Assembly (NCBI GenBank): GCA_030278955.1
Contig: JAOANR010000006.1
Coordinates: 5,017,310-5,081,309 of the forward strand
Length of the DNA: 64,000 nt
Origin: Hygrophila difformis
Taxonomy: Eukaryota > Streptophyta > Magnoliopsida > Lamiales > Acanthaceae
Direction: 5' to 3'
A program made the translations under genes and the position numbers. Under the pieces are notes generated by a model that saw only the letters and a program-made list of their open reading frames with translations, was not told where the DNA came from and ran no database searches. Of this stretch, positions 46,408-60,308 are shown in pieces (position 1 is the first letter of the stretch; the number at the start of each line of letters is the position of its first letter).

Positions 46408-48847
46408 ATGGCGTGCTTGCACGATCACAGCTGCGAAGAACACGATTGCTCAACAGATTGGTCACTCTACAAGCACATAGATCTTCCCAAGGTTTCGTTT
46501 TCCAATCGGACTATGGATTTACATTAGGTTTTGTGTGTTTCCTTGGAATCAGAATCTGCGGATTGTGTGTTGTTTTCCTAAATGACGGTTATCTTTTCGT
46601 TTAGTGAGGGTTCTGGAACTGTTGATTCTCCTCTTACGAATGATCCTTGTGCATTTCATTGGATCACATTTGTATAATCTGTGTATTCAATTAGGTGAAG
46701 TGTAACTAAAATTTGAGTTCGTAGAATATAAAGATCATGTAGTCAGCACTTCAATTGGAGTATATAATTGCATGCCTTGAGGAAGAAGATTGATTAATTA
46801 GCTAGGTTCTGTTAGCTTTGTGCTTTGTTGGTTGGTTATGAACCTATGATCATGTTATTTAATTGGAGATGTTTTGGTTCTTTAAATTCATTGGTTTACT
46901 GAGCAACCTTTTTTTTGTTTGATTGTGATGCTCTGTCAATCTGTAGTTAGTAAATTGGTGACTTTGGCAACATATCTTTGGTTCTATGTTCTGTAATCAT
47001 TTACTGTTTAAATTCACAATTTATTGGGTTGTAGTTTTACCTATGTTATGTATTGTGTATAAAGAAATTTAAGGAATGGCTAAAAGGAATTGTTTTTGCC
47101 TTAGGTATCCGCACTGAATGAAGCTGTATCTGGAAGTGCAAAGAAAGTATTCAGAGCTTGGGAGCAGCGCCTCAATTCTTCAGAGGTAAGTAAATCTTAA
47201 GGTTTTGTGAAGTATGTGATCCTCCATATAGTTCCGTTATTGAAACATGTCCATAATAATAAAAGGCGCATCCTTATTCTAGTAGTGCAGGATTATGGAA
47301 ACATTTTCTTTTTCCCAATTTTTACTGTTTTTGTTATCAGTAGTTGCTTCAGAGTATACTTTATTTGTATCAAACTGAGGAAGCAAGTAAATGGTTTGAA
47401 TGCAATTTAATGGTGGTGGCGTTCTGCATAAGACTTTTTTGTCTACAGAACATGATGATGATAATGCAAGCAAACTGACCAAGTTAATGTTGTCCTTCCC
47501 GAATGTAATTGTTTTCAAATTTTCATTTGTTAGGTTGGTTATGTAAATTCTTTTTGTCTTGATTGTGATAGGGTTACTTGGAAAGCAATGAAGGTGATCC
47601 TGAGTTGATAGTCTTTATTCCGTAAGTGTCAACCTTTCTTATCATGTTTGCAAAACCTTTACTGATTATCTCATAGAACCGGATATTAAGGCAGACTTGT
47701 TTGCTATCCTTTTGAGTTGTTTATACTCTATGGTTCCTTTAGTTAGGTTTATGTTACAAGATAAATCTCTCTGTCATTTCGTTAATTCTGCCTTGCTTAT
47801 TCAGCTTTATTGAAATTATGGCTTTTGATGGTTGGTGTTTATTTCTCTAGATTTACATCAGATGTTAAGCTGAAGAGCATCTCGATTATTGGTGGTGCTG
47901 ATGGAACAAGTCCTGCAAAGATGAGAGTGTGAGTTCTAACAATTCACAATTTGTGATATTAGTTGTATCATACCATGTGTAAGATCATTATATTGGTATA
48001 CTGGCTTTTGATTAACTTTGATATCTTCGATTATGTGTTTCTTTCTTCTTATCTATAATATGCAAAATCCAGATTCATCAATCGGGATGGTATTGATTTT
48101 TCAGATGCTCAAAGCATGCAGCCTGTTCAGGTGTGCGGGCTTTCTTTTCTTTTCAGAGTGTTTTATGTAGTAAAATTTGTCTGTGTAGTTGATTGACTTA
48201 TTTGATCATCTTAGGAGTGGGACTTGGTTGAAAATTTGCAAGGAGTTCTGGAATACCAAACAAGGTGAATTTTACTTGCAATCTAGAAACAAGGCTTTAA
48301 AATGATATCAGCATTAATCTTAAAGTTCTTGCACTATTTTAATGGTATACTTAATACAATAGGTATTCAAGATTCCAAAGTGTGGGGAACATTACTCTGC
48401 ATTTCCCAGATAATTTTGGTGGTGATACAACTCAAATACATTACATTGGACTGAAAGGAGAAGCAACACAGGTACTCCATTGACATCATATGAATCCATT
48501 TTTTCTCACTTGTACCTGACACGTTGACATTGCAGCTAAAGAGGGATGTTATTGCAACAATAGTCTATGAACTTATGCCAAATCCTTCAGATCACAAGTA
48601 AGTCTCAGTCTTTGCCCTTACTAATTGAAATCGTTTTAGTTGACTTCTTTGGCAGCTTGAGTTCTTCAATAAGAGTCTGCAATTGTGCATGATTGCTATT
48701 GCATTGTTGAACCCATCTCCTTGCATTTTAGTAGGTGGTATAAATATGTGCTGTACTTTTTGGTTTTGCACTTGATTGGAGTATAACTGTTGGATGTTAT
48801 GCAGAACGCGCTCGGAGACTGGTGGTGGCCTTTCACAGGTAGAATAA
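46408..48847 (+). CDS. PITH domain-containing protein (TXNL1 C-terminal-like)
   Basis: Nine exons (46408-46491, 47105-47185, 47572-47621, 47851-47928, 48073-48130, 48215-48264, 48363-48471, 48536-48597, 48805-48847) join in phase to 204 residues. Landmarks are WSLYKHIDLPK, LNEAVSGSAKKVFRAWEQRL, DPELIVFIPFTSDVKLKSIS, IIGGADGTSPAKMRVFINR, DGIDFSDA, LEYQTRYSRFQSVGNITLHF and YIGLKGEATQLKRDVIATIV. This is the complete PITH beta-sandwich (PF06201), shared with the proteasome-associated C-terminal half of thioredoxin-like protein 1. Plants have a stand-alone form of this length without the thioredoxin domain. Its biochemical role is not settled; proteasome association is an inference from TXNL1. Confidence 0.95.
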
Positions 48848-49674
48848 GGTTTCGAGTCCTTTGCCCTGGTTGAGAACTTCGATCAATGTATTCTCATGTA
48901 AATCTCACATCATATGGTGGGATAAAGTATCATAGCTCCATGTACTTGACAAATTGGCATTTCTGCCTTAATGCAAGGGTTTGAAATTCCCCTTTTCTCT
49001 GCCATGTTGCTATAAGGTTCTGTAATTGTGAAGCTATCCTGGACTTCCAAAATGGAGGTGATGGTCTTAAAGCTATACATATGTAGTAAATAATTTTCGT
49101 ATTTTTGGGACGTTGTAATACTACACTACATTTTGTAAAACATCAATGGGTTATATACACGGTATAATACCGAATCATTTATTGCTAATGGAAATTTACA
49201 TAAAAGAGAAATGGAATAAAAATCAGGGACTAGTTTGTGATAAAAGTGTGGAGATAGCAGCAAGTTCAGGGAGTGGGGATCTCTATTCCCGTCGTTTGTG
49301 TTTTCCTGCTGTCCAGATTTTGCCCAATTCCTGTCCCATTCCACATCGGGAAACTCTTATCGAGGCGTCCCATTGGGGACTTGGGGTACGATTATGCTCC
49401 ATCCCCGCCCTATTTTCCATTTGGGAGTTTATGGCCCGGCAAAACTTACCACATTTTTCTCTCTTCTTTGATCCATAAATCAAACTTTTAATATTTAATC
49501 TCATAGATATAAATCAATTAACATAAACATAAAAAACAAATCACATAAAATATTCATTGTCAAATTCAACTAGATAATATTAATCAATCAAATTTAAATG
49601 ATTTAAACCCAATATGAGTATGAAAACAAAGCAAATAAAATAGAGTGGGAACATAAATTAGAGTGGGAAACTAA
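48848..49674. other. 3' flank of PITH gene and spacer
   Basis: No gene recognised. Overlapping open stretches near 49126-49504 on both strands are low-complexity and not protein-like. Confidence 0.5.
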
Positions 49675-49812
49675 ACATAAACATTAACTGGGATGTGGAC
49701 TTAGCCCAAGTGGTTAAGTCCCTAGGCTTCTAACGGAATGTTGGAAGTTCGATCCCCACCGGGCAATCATTCAAACTGAGATATTCGAAATTCCTAAAAT
49801 TCGAGGAAACAA
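49675..49812 (+). mobile_element. tRNA-derived SINE with perfect 20-bp target duplication
   Basis: The A box TTAGCCCAAGTGG (49701-49713) and B box AGTTCGATCCCC (49746-49757) are nearly those of the SINE at 32708, but the body after the head is different. The flanks AAATTAGAGTGGGAAACTAA are identical for 20 bp (49655-49674 and 49813-49832). About 15 bp between the left duplication and the tRNA-like head are unexplained. Confidence 0.85.
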
Positions 49813-49832
49813 AAATTAGAGTGGGAAACTAA

Positions 49833-50124
49833 TAGAAAATGAAATATAATAATAAATAGATAAATTACATATACGTAATTTTTTAATATAATACTCCATC
49901 TATTTTATTAAGTGTTACAGTTTGACTCATCTCATCATAGTGTTTTTAAATATCAAATCGGACCGAACTTGAATTATTCTATAAAATAATTTAATACTTA
50001 ATAAAATTAATCTTAATTGTCAAAATAAACATTTAATTCAATTTATAGATCAAATTTAACATTTAATATAAACATATAAATGTATTTTTATTTTTATTTT
50101 TCAACAACATATGATATATTTATA
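49833..50124. other. AT-rich spacer
   Basis: Nothing certain. A TACTCCATCTATTTTATTAA near 49892 may be one end of a decayed Stowaway. Confidence 0.4.
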
Positions 50125-50378
50125 CTTCATCCGTTTTTTTTAAATGTAACATTTCTCATTTGCACGTATGTCAATGCACATTTTAAACGATTAATAACTC
50201 AAATTCAGTACAAGTAAAAATTTAAAAAATGTGATATTTAAAACCTTTAAGATAGACAAATCTCTCACTTGGCTATATTTTTTCTTGTATAGCTATAAGA
50301 ATATTAGAAGTCAAAGTGCTACAATAAACAGTAAAAAAAAATAGGTCAAAACGTTACACTTTAAAAAAACGGACAAGG
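50125..50378. mobile_element. Stowaway-like MITE, diverged
   Basis: Ends CTTCATCCGTTTTTTT and AAAAAAACGGACAAGG, with TA on each side. It is about 254 bp with an interior like the other Stowaway copies. Confidence 0.75.
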
Positions 50379-50424
50379 TATTAATTAGTAAAAACGGTCA
50401 TTAAATTTAAATTTTAAATTATTT

Positions 50425-50571
50425 ACCAAACGCAGTTGGACTGAGTGGTACGAGACTCTGGTAGCTTAAGAAAAAAATAATTTTAAATTATTTTTTTAGA
50501 GGAGCCGAAGCTATACTCCCAACTTATAAGTTATGGTTCGATTCTCCACCCGTCCTCATCCCTCCATTTTA
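50425..50571 (+). mobile_element. SINE-like element with split tRNA-like head
   Basis: A box-like GGACTGAGTGGTACGAGAC (50438-50456) and B box-like GGTTCGATTCTCC (50535-50547) are about 80 bp apart, wider than normal, because roughly 60 AT-rich bp lie between them. AAATTTTAAATTATTT occurs on both sides (50409-50424 and 50572-50587). That duplication is very AT-rich, so it is weaker evidence than for the other two SINEs. Confidence 0.6.
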
Positions 50572-50989
50572 AAATTTTAAATTATTTGACAAAATAAATT
50601 TATACAGTATATAAATAATATAAAAATCGAATATATGAAATATCATGAAATAATTATTATTTTTCTAAAAAAAAAAGTTGAAATAATTTTATGTCATAAC
50701 CCCTGCCATTCATTTCCTAGTATGAATAAGCTGTTAATCAAATTTTTTTTTTTAAAAAAAAAAAATCAAATCAACTCATCAACTTTTTCCCAAAAAAAAA
50801 AGAAAAAATAATAAAATAAACAAACAAGATGAAATACAAATATCTACTTGTATTTCATTTATTTACAAACCCTGTATTGGACGAAAGACAAGTAGACAAC
50901 CACATCGCCCTATTTGTTACCCCCAAATCCCCAATCAGTTTTGCATCTTGTTCCGTCGCGATCGATCATTCGACAATTATTTGCAAAAA
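50572..50989 (+). promoter_or_regulatory. Upstream region and 5' leader of NDUFS7
   Basis: AT-rich with A and T runs near 50738-50800. No gene. No clear TATA box is assigned. Confidence 0.4.
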
Positions 50990-53169
<2,180 letters not shown>

Positions 53170-54110
53170 AGGCCATTTATTGCCTTCTTGGTTTGGAAGC
53201 TTTCGCTGGTTGATTGTTGAAAGTAATAATCCAGATTTGCTTGTACTTGTTCCTCCTTTAATATCGTAACTTGTTTACATGTGTTTACTAATATATAACC
53301 TGGTTGCTCAAGCCTCTGTTTTGTGGATTTTGGTTGTGGTTCATTTCAATAAGAATGAATACCTGGTGTAGTGTCTATGTGCTGCTCTGTGCCCTATGGT
53401 TATTCAAAAATGTTTATGAAGCTGAACTTTTTTAGGAGTGTAATTCTTTTTTTCTCTTTTGGTGTGACTGTGGCTTGGCCATTGCATAGTCAAATTTCTT
53501 TTGGACAAGTTCTTGTCTTTTTATATAAACGTTACAATATGCATCTTTAAAATGAATTTGATCGCTTTATTGGTATGCTATTTGTTTTCATTAGTATTTT
53601 TTTGAGTTAGATTCTCATTACTATTTTGAATAGCTTTAGTATTTCATTAGTATTTGTTTGCATTAGTATTTTGAATAGATTTAGTTAAAATTATCTTAGT
53701 CGCTCATCAAGCATAAGCTGCATTGGTTTAAACCGAACAATTCTGGGAATAGGAAGCAAAGGTTGAACTTGATATGGTCTACTATAGCTGCCGATTCAAA
53801 TTAATTGGATTCAGAAGTAGAAGGGGAAAAAATCAATAAATTCATAAGAATGGATTGATCAACTTGTTTCCGTCAATGAAATTATTTAAAAGTATAATTC
53901 ACCTGAATTTGAATTTATTTGATTATTCAAAATGGTTCTTTAAAATGGAATTCAACGCCGCTTTAATGTGAAAAAATAAAATAAAATTCGGAGTGTGACG
54001 AAATGGGCTACTCAACCAAGTTTGAGGGACAGCAAGTGAGTCTAAATTGATGCTCATAACCACTCCACATTTGGTGCATTTGTATGCCTATTTGTATGAA
54101 TAAAGTAGTA
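53170..54110. other. 3' flank of NDUFS7 and spacer
   Basis: Contains repeated ATTAGTATTT motifs near 53590-53690. No gene. Confidence 0.5.
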
Positions 54111-54371
54111 CTTCCTCCGTTTCCATGAAATTGCAACACTTACTCATTTCACGCAGTCCAATGCACATTTTCAATGATTAATAACTTAAATTGTGTATAG
54201 GTAAAAATTATAAAAAGTTGACATTATAAAACTACAAGAAAAGACGATTCCAACAAGATCTCACTTGACTATATTTCCCCTTATATAACTATGATAAAAA
54301 TTCAAGTCAAAGTTAAACAATGAATAGTAACAAAAAGTTGAAATGTTGCAATTTCACAAGAACGGAGGTAC
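54111..54371. mobile_element. Stowaway-like MITE
   Basis: Left CTTCCTCCGTTTCC, preceded by TA; right GAACGGAGGTAC, followed by TA. Inner inverted repeats GAAATTGCAACA and TGTTGCAATTTC pair exactly. It is about 261 bp. Confidence 0.85.
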
Positions 54372-55225
54372 TATATAGGAAGTGTGATCCGCATTCAATA
54401 GCAAATCATATTAGGAATAAATCTTAAGGTATCATGATTCATGCTGACAAGTGATAATAGCATAAGTGCAACCAAATTTAGGGTTTTCTAATTAAGTAAT
54501 ACTAAAAGTTCAAATTTAAATTCAATATTATATTATTTTTATATTATTTAACTCTGTGCTTTAGAATTTTTAAAAATGATGTAAAGGAAAGGAAATTGAA
54601 AGATTATTTTTAGAATGAAAAAAAAAAGATTGGAAATATTTTTTATTTTTTATTTTTAATTTTTAACCCTCATAAGATTAGGCAAGAATTTGTGATTATG
54701 CAAAACCCCACTATCCATCAATTTTTTGATCATGTGGGCATATACTTATTATGCATTTTCTAGATCGCGCCAATTTAACTTTGAATTCTTTATTTATTTT
54801 TTTGTTACTAGCCTACACTGGCTGTTTTGCAAGAAAAAACAAAAATCTTTATTTATTTGTTAAAAAAAGGTTTGTTAATTTTTATGATTTTTCTCGACCA
54901 AATAACGTGCCCATAAATGAAATCAATAATTTCTTTTAAATTTGTTTTTTCGGAGAGCAATTTATTTTAAAAATTGATTTGCTTGGAGAATTAGCAAATT
55001 CAAATAATTGATCCGTTAACACTGCCCATCTGTCCCTCTCGCAGTCCCGCTATTGCCCTTTTTCCCCTTTCCCCTCTATTTCAGAAGTTAGGGTTTTTTA
55101 AAACTCACTTATAAACCCTAAATTACGCAGGTTCCCCCTCCCAACCCCGATTCCGCTTCCACATTCCATCGGTTTACCTTGTCTCCATTGCGCACAGAGC
55201 TCAGTTCATTCCAATTCCCCCAATC
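54372..55225. other. AT-rich spacer and 5' region of the next gene
   Basis: No gene. The last 200 bp, more CT-rich, are the presumed promoter and leader of the 522-aa gene. Confidence 0.45.
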
Positions 55226-58200
55226 ATGAATCACCCAATTCAAAATTTGGAGTCTATGTTGGAAGAATCGATTAAGCACTTTTTGACATCATACCATAAC
55301 GGATGCTCTGATTTCTCTTCGTTTGAGTCGATTTTCTTCCGTTTAATCCAATCAATGCTTGATCCACCGCTTGAAATCTCTTGGTTTTACTCTGCGGTCA
55401 CATTCCACGCGGCCAAACCGGACACACAAAGCAACCCTTGCGCCAGGGTGCTCAGAGTAAAAGATCTGCTAAAGTTACTAATTTCATGTTCTAATCTGAG
55501 CTGCGCTTCGAAAAAGATCGCACTCCTTGCTCCCGTAGTGTCCGAGCTGTACAGTATTGTCCGTGATTGTAGGAAGAGTGGTTCATGCGTGGAAATGGAG
55601 GTTAACAGCTTGGTAGATAATATTTTCAACTATGTCCTGATGTCTGCTGGGGCTTACGCTTATCGAGACGGGGATATTGAAACTGATGGTGTGGTAGTTT
55701 GTTTTGAGGAGTTAGTTCGAGTTTGGGTGGCTGATCGAGGTGGGGGAATGTGTAGCTTTGGGGAAATTTTGAGGTTGTTTTTTCCACTTTTGACTGATGA
55801 GACTTGGAAGGCGATTAATGGACGGTGTAACATAGGGGAACTGGTTGGGATTGTTCTGTGTGAAGTGGTCTTTCTGAGGCTGTATCTAACTTTAAGTTCT
55901 GGGATGCACTCAGATGATATATTGAAAGATACCCAAAATCAGGTTGTTCAGAGCATCAACGGGTTTCAGAACTGCTATTTTTTAGGTAATTTTATTTGCA
56001 CTTGCTATCTGATGTTTCAACAGGACTGTAGGAGGGTGGCATGTTCTCTCTATGCCCTTAATTGTCGAGCTAGAGGTTTTGGTTTATGATATCTTCTAGG
56101 ATCTGCTTCTTTCTTGCCTTTAGTTTACTTGTTTATTGCATATGACAGCTTTATTATGATATATGATAATATGAACGATAACTTCCCTTGGTGGCAACTG
56201 TAATTTCAGATTGGACTGTGCATCCATTGTCTTGAGAATTGAGATAATTTCTGGGATCTTTTTTTGTCGATAGTCATTTGGACTTAAATTTGGGTCTAGT
56301 TTTTAGATATTAATTCAAGTTCTTTTGGCACCGGAAGAAATGATGGTAAGATTCTTCCTAATGGAGTTGAAAAGATGTTAGTCGAATGGAGTATAAATCA
56401 ATGTTTAGCAATATTGCATCGTATGGATTGTTAAAGTAAAAATATCTTACATGTGTACTGATTTTCTTAGCTGCTTACCAACTTGATCCATTGCCCATTT
56501 CAGTTAGCATGTGCCTAGGTGATAATTAACACGTAGGCGACATATAGATCACTTAGTACATGGTTGAGGCATTCGTGTTAATTAGTGAACAAATTATTGT
56601 TGGTGATTTGGAGAATGCAGATCTATAATATGCCTTCATCAAACAGCTTTATAGTTGTGCCATTTATCACTTGGTATCCGCTTCACAGACATCTTTCTTG
56701 AACTTCTACCATAGTCGGCCAGTTCTTCGCTTATATTTTTGTTCGTCTGTTTCAGAAACCGGTCAACCCAGTGACAGATCTTTCAATGATATATTTTCTA
56801 TATTCCATGATTAGTTTTTAGATGATCTCATATAATGTGCCACTTTTTAGCATCTATGTCTTTCTCTACCCCATTTCTGTCCATTCAACTCCATTCAAGA
56901 AGAAAATCAACTCGTTTACCAGAGCATTGATAACCATGCCATTGAACATTTTACTTTACATGTTCTCTGATGGAATGGTGCTTCTCCTCAGATATGCTTC
57001 TCAAAGTGTTGTTGGAGACCAGCTTGCCAATTGCAGACTTATTGGTATGATTGCAGTTGACCTGAATTTATTCTGCTTGATTTTTTTCCTCTCCACATTT
57101 TAAAACATTCGATATAGGATGTTTAGGATATAGCTTTCCAAAATTAGTTCTTGGAGTAGGGCATTATCTTTTTGGTTATATAGCGTATGTGTTATAGTAA
57201 TATATAAAATCAACCAGACTCAACAAGCTAAATCATAATTATTGCAGAGCTCCGAGGGTGGTGTTCTTTTCCGTAAGGTGCTGTATGATGCTGTTCTGTT
57301 GACTGATTATTCGTTTTGTTCTTGGAATCTGGTCCAGTCACCTGATAATCGCTCAAAAATGTTCGCTCTAACGTGGGTGTTAGTAGCCGATCGTGCCATT
57401 CAGTTTGCTAGGTATCAAATTAGTCCTTAAGGCTATCAGTAGCCATGTTTATATGCAAAGCCTTCAATATTAATATATGAAGTTCATTTACACCAGGTCT
57501 ATGGGCGATGAAACAAGGACCATTTCATATCTTAATGCTTTCAGTAAGTCTCATTTGATTGCTGAGTTAACTAAGTGGGCAAGAATTCAAGCTGGATCTA
57601 TGAACTATAACACCAGACCCACGATTTCCAGTCCTACTGCTCTCATCAGTGAGTCTCTATCTCTCTCTCTCTCTCTGTGAGCTGAGCTAGCTGCTGCTGG
57701 TTCATTTTACTGCTTTCTTGCATCATGTCTTGCGGGTTCTTATACAGTTCATTTTTACAAAATGTCCCCAATAAATGTGTAATTATTTCCTCTTTACAAT
57801 TTTTAGGGTGGCTGTTGCTCCTTGAAGCCCAAGGAATTAGTGTGTTTGATCATAGCATATCAGCTATCCATTCAAAAGCCGTGACACTCATATCCAATGC
57901 AGTGAGCAATTCACAGGATCCCTTTTACAGAAGGAATTTGAATCTCAGTAATGCTGCCTGCTGCGTGACTAATGCAAACAAGGACCAAGAAATGGACGAT
58001 GATCCATCAACTCATGATTTCCCAGGCTCTGCCTGCTCAATGAATGCAAAAATCGACACTAGTAGAAAGCGCAAGGAGTGTATAACGGGCCCACATGAAT
58101 TGCCTGTGAAGCAGATCAAGCTTGGTTTCGGTGGGAATCCTCTGGGGGAAAGATTTTCGCCTTTCTCTTCTACTGACAGCAGATTGCCTTGTGGGGTTGA

Positions 58201-58246
58201 GGTTAAAAATGCTGCCCCCGACGAAGATATGGAACTCGTAGGGTGA
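55226..58246 (+). CDS. Conserved plant protein of unknown function, 522 aa
   Basis: Five exons (55226-55985, 56992-57044, 57248-57411, 57497-57648, 57807-58246) join in phase. The product is mostly helical: MNHPIQNLESMLEESIKHFL, LRVKDLLKLLISCSNLSCAS, LFRKVLYDAVLLTDYSF, MFALTWVLVADRAIQFAR, WLLLLEAQGISVFDHSI. A polar, possibly nuclear tail follows with a basic patch SRKRKE and an acidic end EDMELVG. There is no signal peptide or clear membrane segment. I recall plant proteins of the same layout annotated only as uncharacterised; an armadillo-like helical fold is possible but unproven. Exon 2 is only 53 nt and was placed by phase and by its reading MLLKVLLETSLPIADLL; a longer open stretch in another frame there does not splice correctly. 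No enzyme motif was found, so no function is proposed. Confidence 0.82.
57655..57677. repeat. CT microsatellite in intron 4
   Basis: About 11 CT units directly follow the donor site of exon 4 of the 522-aa gene. Confidence 0.9.
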
Positions 58247-60308
58247 TTGGTAAGTTTCTCTTTATCAACTGTAGTAACCTAACCTAACCTAACAACGTAA
58301 CCTATTTGAAGAAATGCACACCATTGATTGACACAAATGCAAACACCATGTAATAACTTTAAGTAGAATCAAATTCTGTACATCATTGAGTGGTGTGACA
58401 TCTGGCATTTTTTGTTGTTAGCAACTGCATTCTTCTCTCATGATTGCGTTTTTATTGGCCTCCTTTCTTGATCATGAACTGCTGTATTTACTTTTATACT
58501 AGTAACATATTAACATCATGGTTAGTAGCTGCATTGAAAAAACTTGAGCTGAGTTCGTGTAAATAAAGAGTGGTTGTAAACTTGTTGTAATGACTAAAAT
58601 GCGACTTCAGTACTGTTGATGAAGAATTTGTTAGTGTACTAAATTTCATGAATAGTATATAATATTGCGTGATTTCTAATTTTGCATTTCTGAAGCAATT
58701 AGCTCAACATAAATTTCGTCAACATGTGTCCTGTTGCCAAGGAAAAAAACAATGTGCGGATTTGTTAGTCAGTTGAGTCAAATGGATGATTGAACGCTTT
58801 TGAGCTGTGCTTGAGGGATAGGAGTCAGGTGAGAAACTTGATCAGTTTTTATTTATAGAATAGATGAAATATAGTTATGTAAAAATATAATATACAGTAG
58901 TTATTTATAATAAGTAATGAGCGCGCAGTACTAGTTTCCTCCTCGACTCCTTTTTCGTCTACATTGTTGGTACTACTTTCCCATAATTACACCAAAAAAA
59001 ATTTGCTATAATACCCATGAATATAAAGTAATGCACATACTGCCAAATAACAATATTCTGTACCGTAACCCTTTCCCCATTATGTTAATCACTCTATCTT
59101 TCAACAAGTGTTTGGAAATATATCTTTGATTGAAATTATTTGTTTTAACTTACCAAACAAACCAATATTTATACAAGCCGAGACAAATTTAAATCAAACG
59201 TATGTCTGCATAAGTCTTTAATATACTACTTATTAAGTGTGACATGTGTTGTGTGTATATGTATGTAATACACATTGGTAGTACTAGTAAAAGAAAATGT
59301 GGGGACATAGCATATGGTTGTGAGTGAGTGTGATGGCAATAAATTAGGCGTGAAAGCTGCCCTTGGATCATGAAATTGCACCAACCATTCATTTAATTCA
59401 TTTCCCTCCCTTTTCAACCTTACCCATTTTTTTTATTCTTTTATTCTTTTATTTATTTATAAGTCCACTTTCTAATGTCCCCATAACAAAAATTACAATT
59501 ACATGTGGCGTATTATTTCTTCATTTTTATCATTTATTGTTTATTGTCGGTGAGATCAATGAATATATATATATATATGTTTTTCATTACGAGGTTTTTT
59601 TGGGTGAACTTTTTCATTACCATGTTTGAATATCATGAAGATTTTTGAAGACTAAAAATAAATAAATGAATAAATGGGATTCTTCCACCGACACCTCTCA
59701 TCCATATCCACCTTTAATTAAATTGCCATCACATTTTTAATGAGGGAATTGTGACATTGCCAGATAAAAAGTATAGAGAATACGAATGCCAGAGTATTAT
59801 TCAGATAATTTGGGACATGATTAATTCATCTTTTTAACATATATATATATATATATATATATATAGATAATTTTATGGATTGAAATCTTTGAAATATGTT
59901 GTATTAGTAAAATTGCTTTCAGTTTAAGGATAGCCAGCTAAAATTGCTAACCTAATTAGGAACCTAATGCACTAAGTTTAGTGGAATATTATACAGCAGT
60001 GTCTATAACACATGCAAATATATTTTTAAATATTTGAAACCAGATCTTGATGATGATTTCCTGGGAAATTATTTATCCTTGAAATTCGCATCAAAATGAT
60101 GGAGTACTACTATATTAATAGTCTTGAGTGTATGTTCTGCATATAACTTCTATTTTCGAAGCTGTTGAGAGTTTTGGTAACTTTAGATTATAAGTATACA
60201 ATAAAAGTTTCGTTCTTTACCTTAACTTTTAAATGATGTGGCCGGTGAAAATTAGCTTTACAAATATGAGCTACTCTTAGTAGTTTTTGAGAGCTTTTCA
60301 CAGTCACT
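58247..60308. other. AT-rich intergenic DNA
   Basis: No gene or bounded element is recognised. A TA microsatellite is listed separately. Confidence 0.5.
59839..59865. repeat. TA microsatellite
   Basis: About 13 uninterrupted AT units; likely variable in length. Confidence 0.95.

Noticed and set aside
56822..57103. Open stretch reading SFTRALITMPLNILLYMFSD as a coding exon of the 522-aa gene
   Set aside because: Its frame does not match the phase of exon 1 or exon 3. The 53-nt exon 56992-57044 in another frame does, and gives a sequence consistent with the rest.
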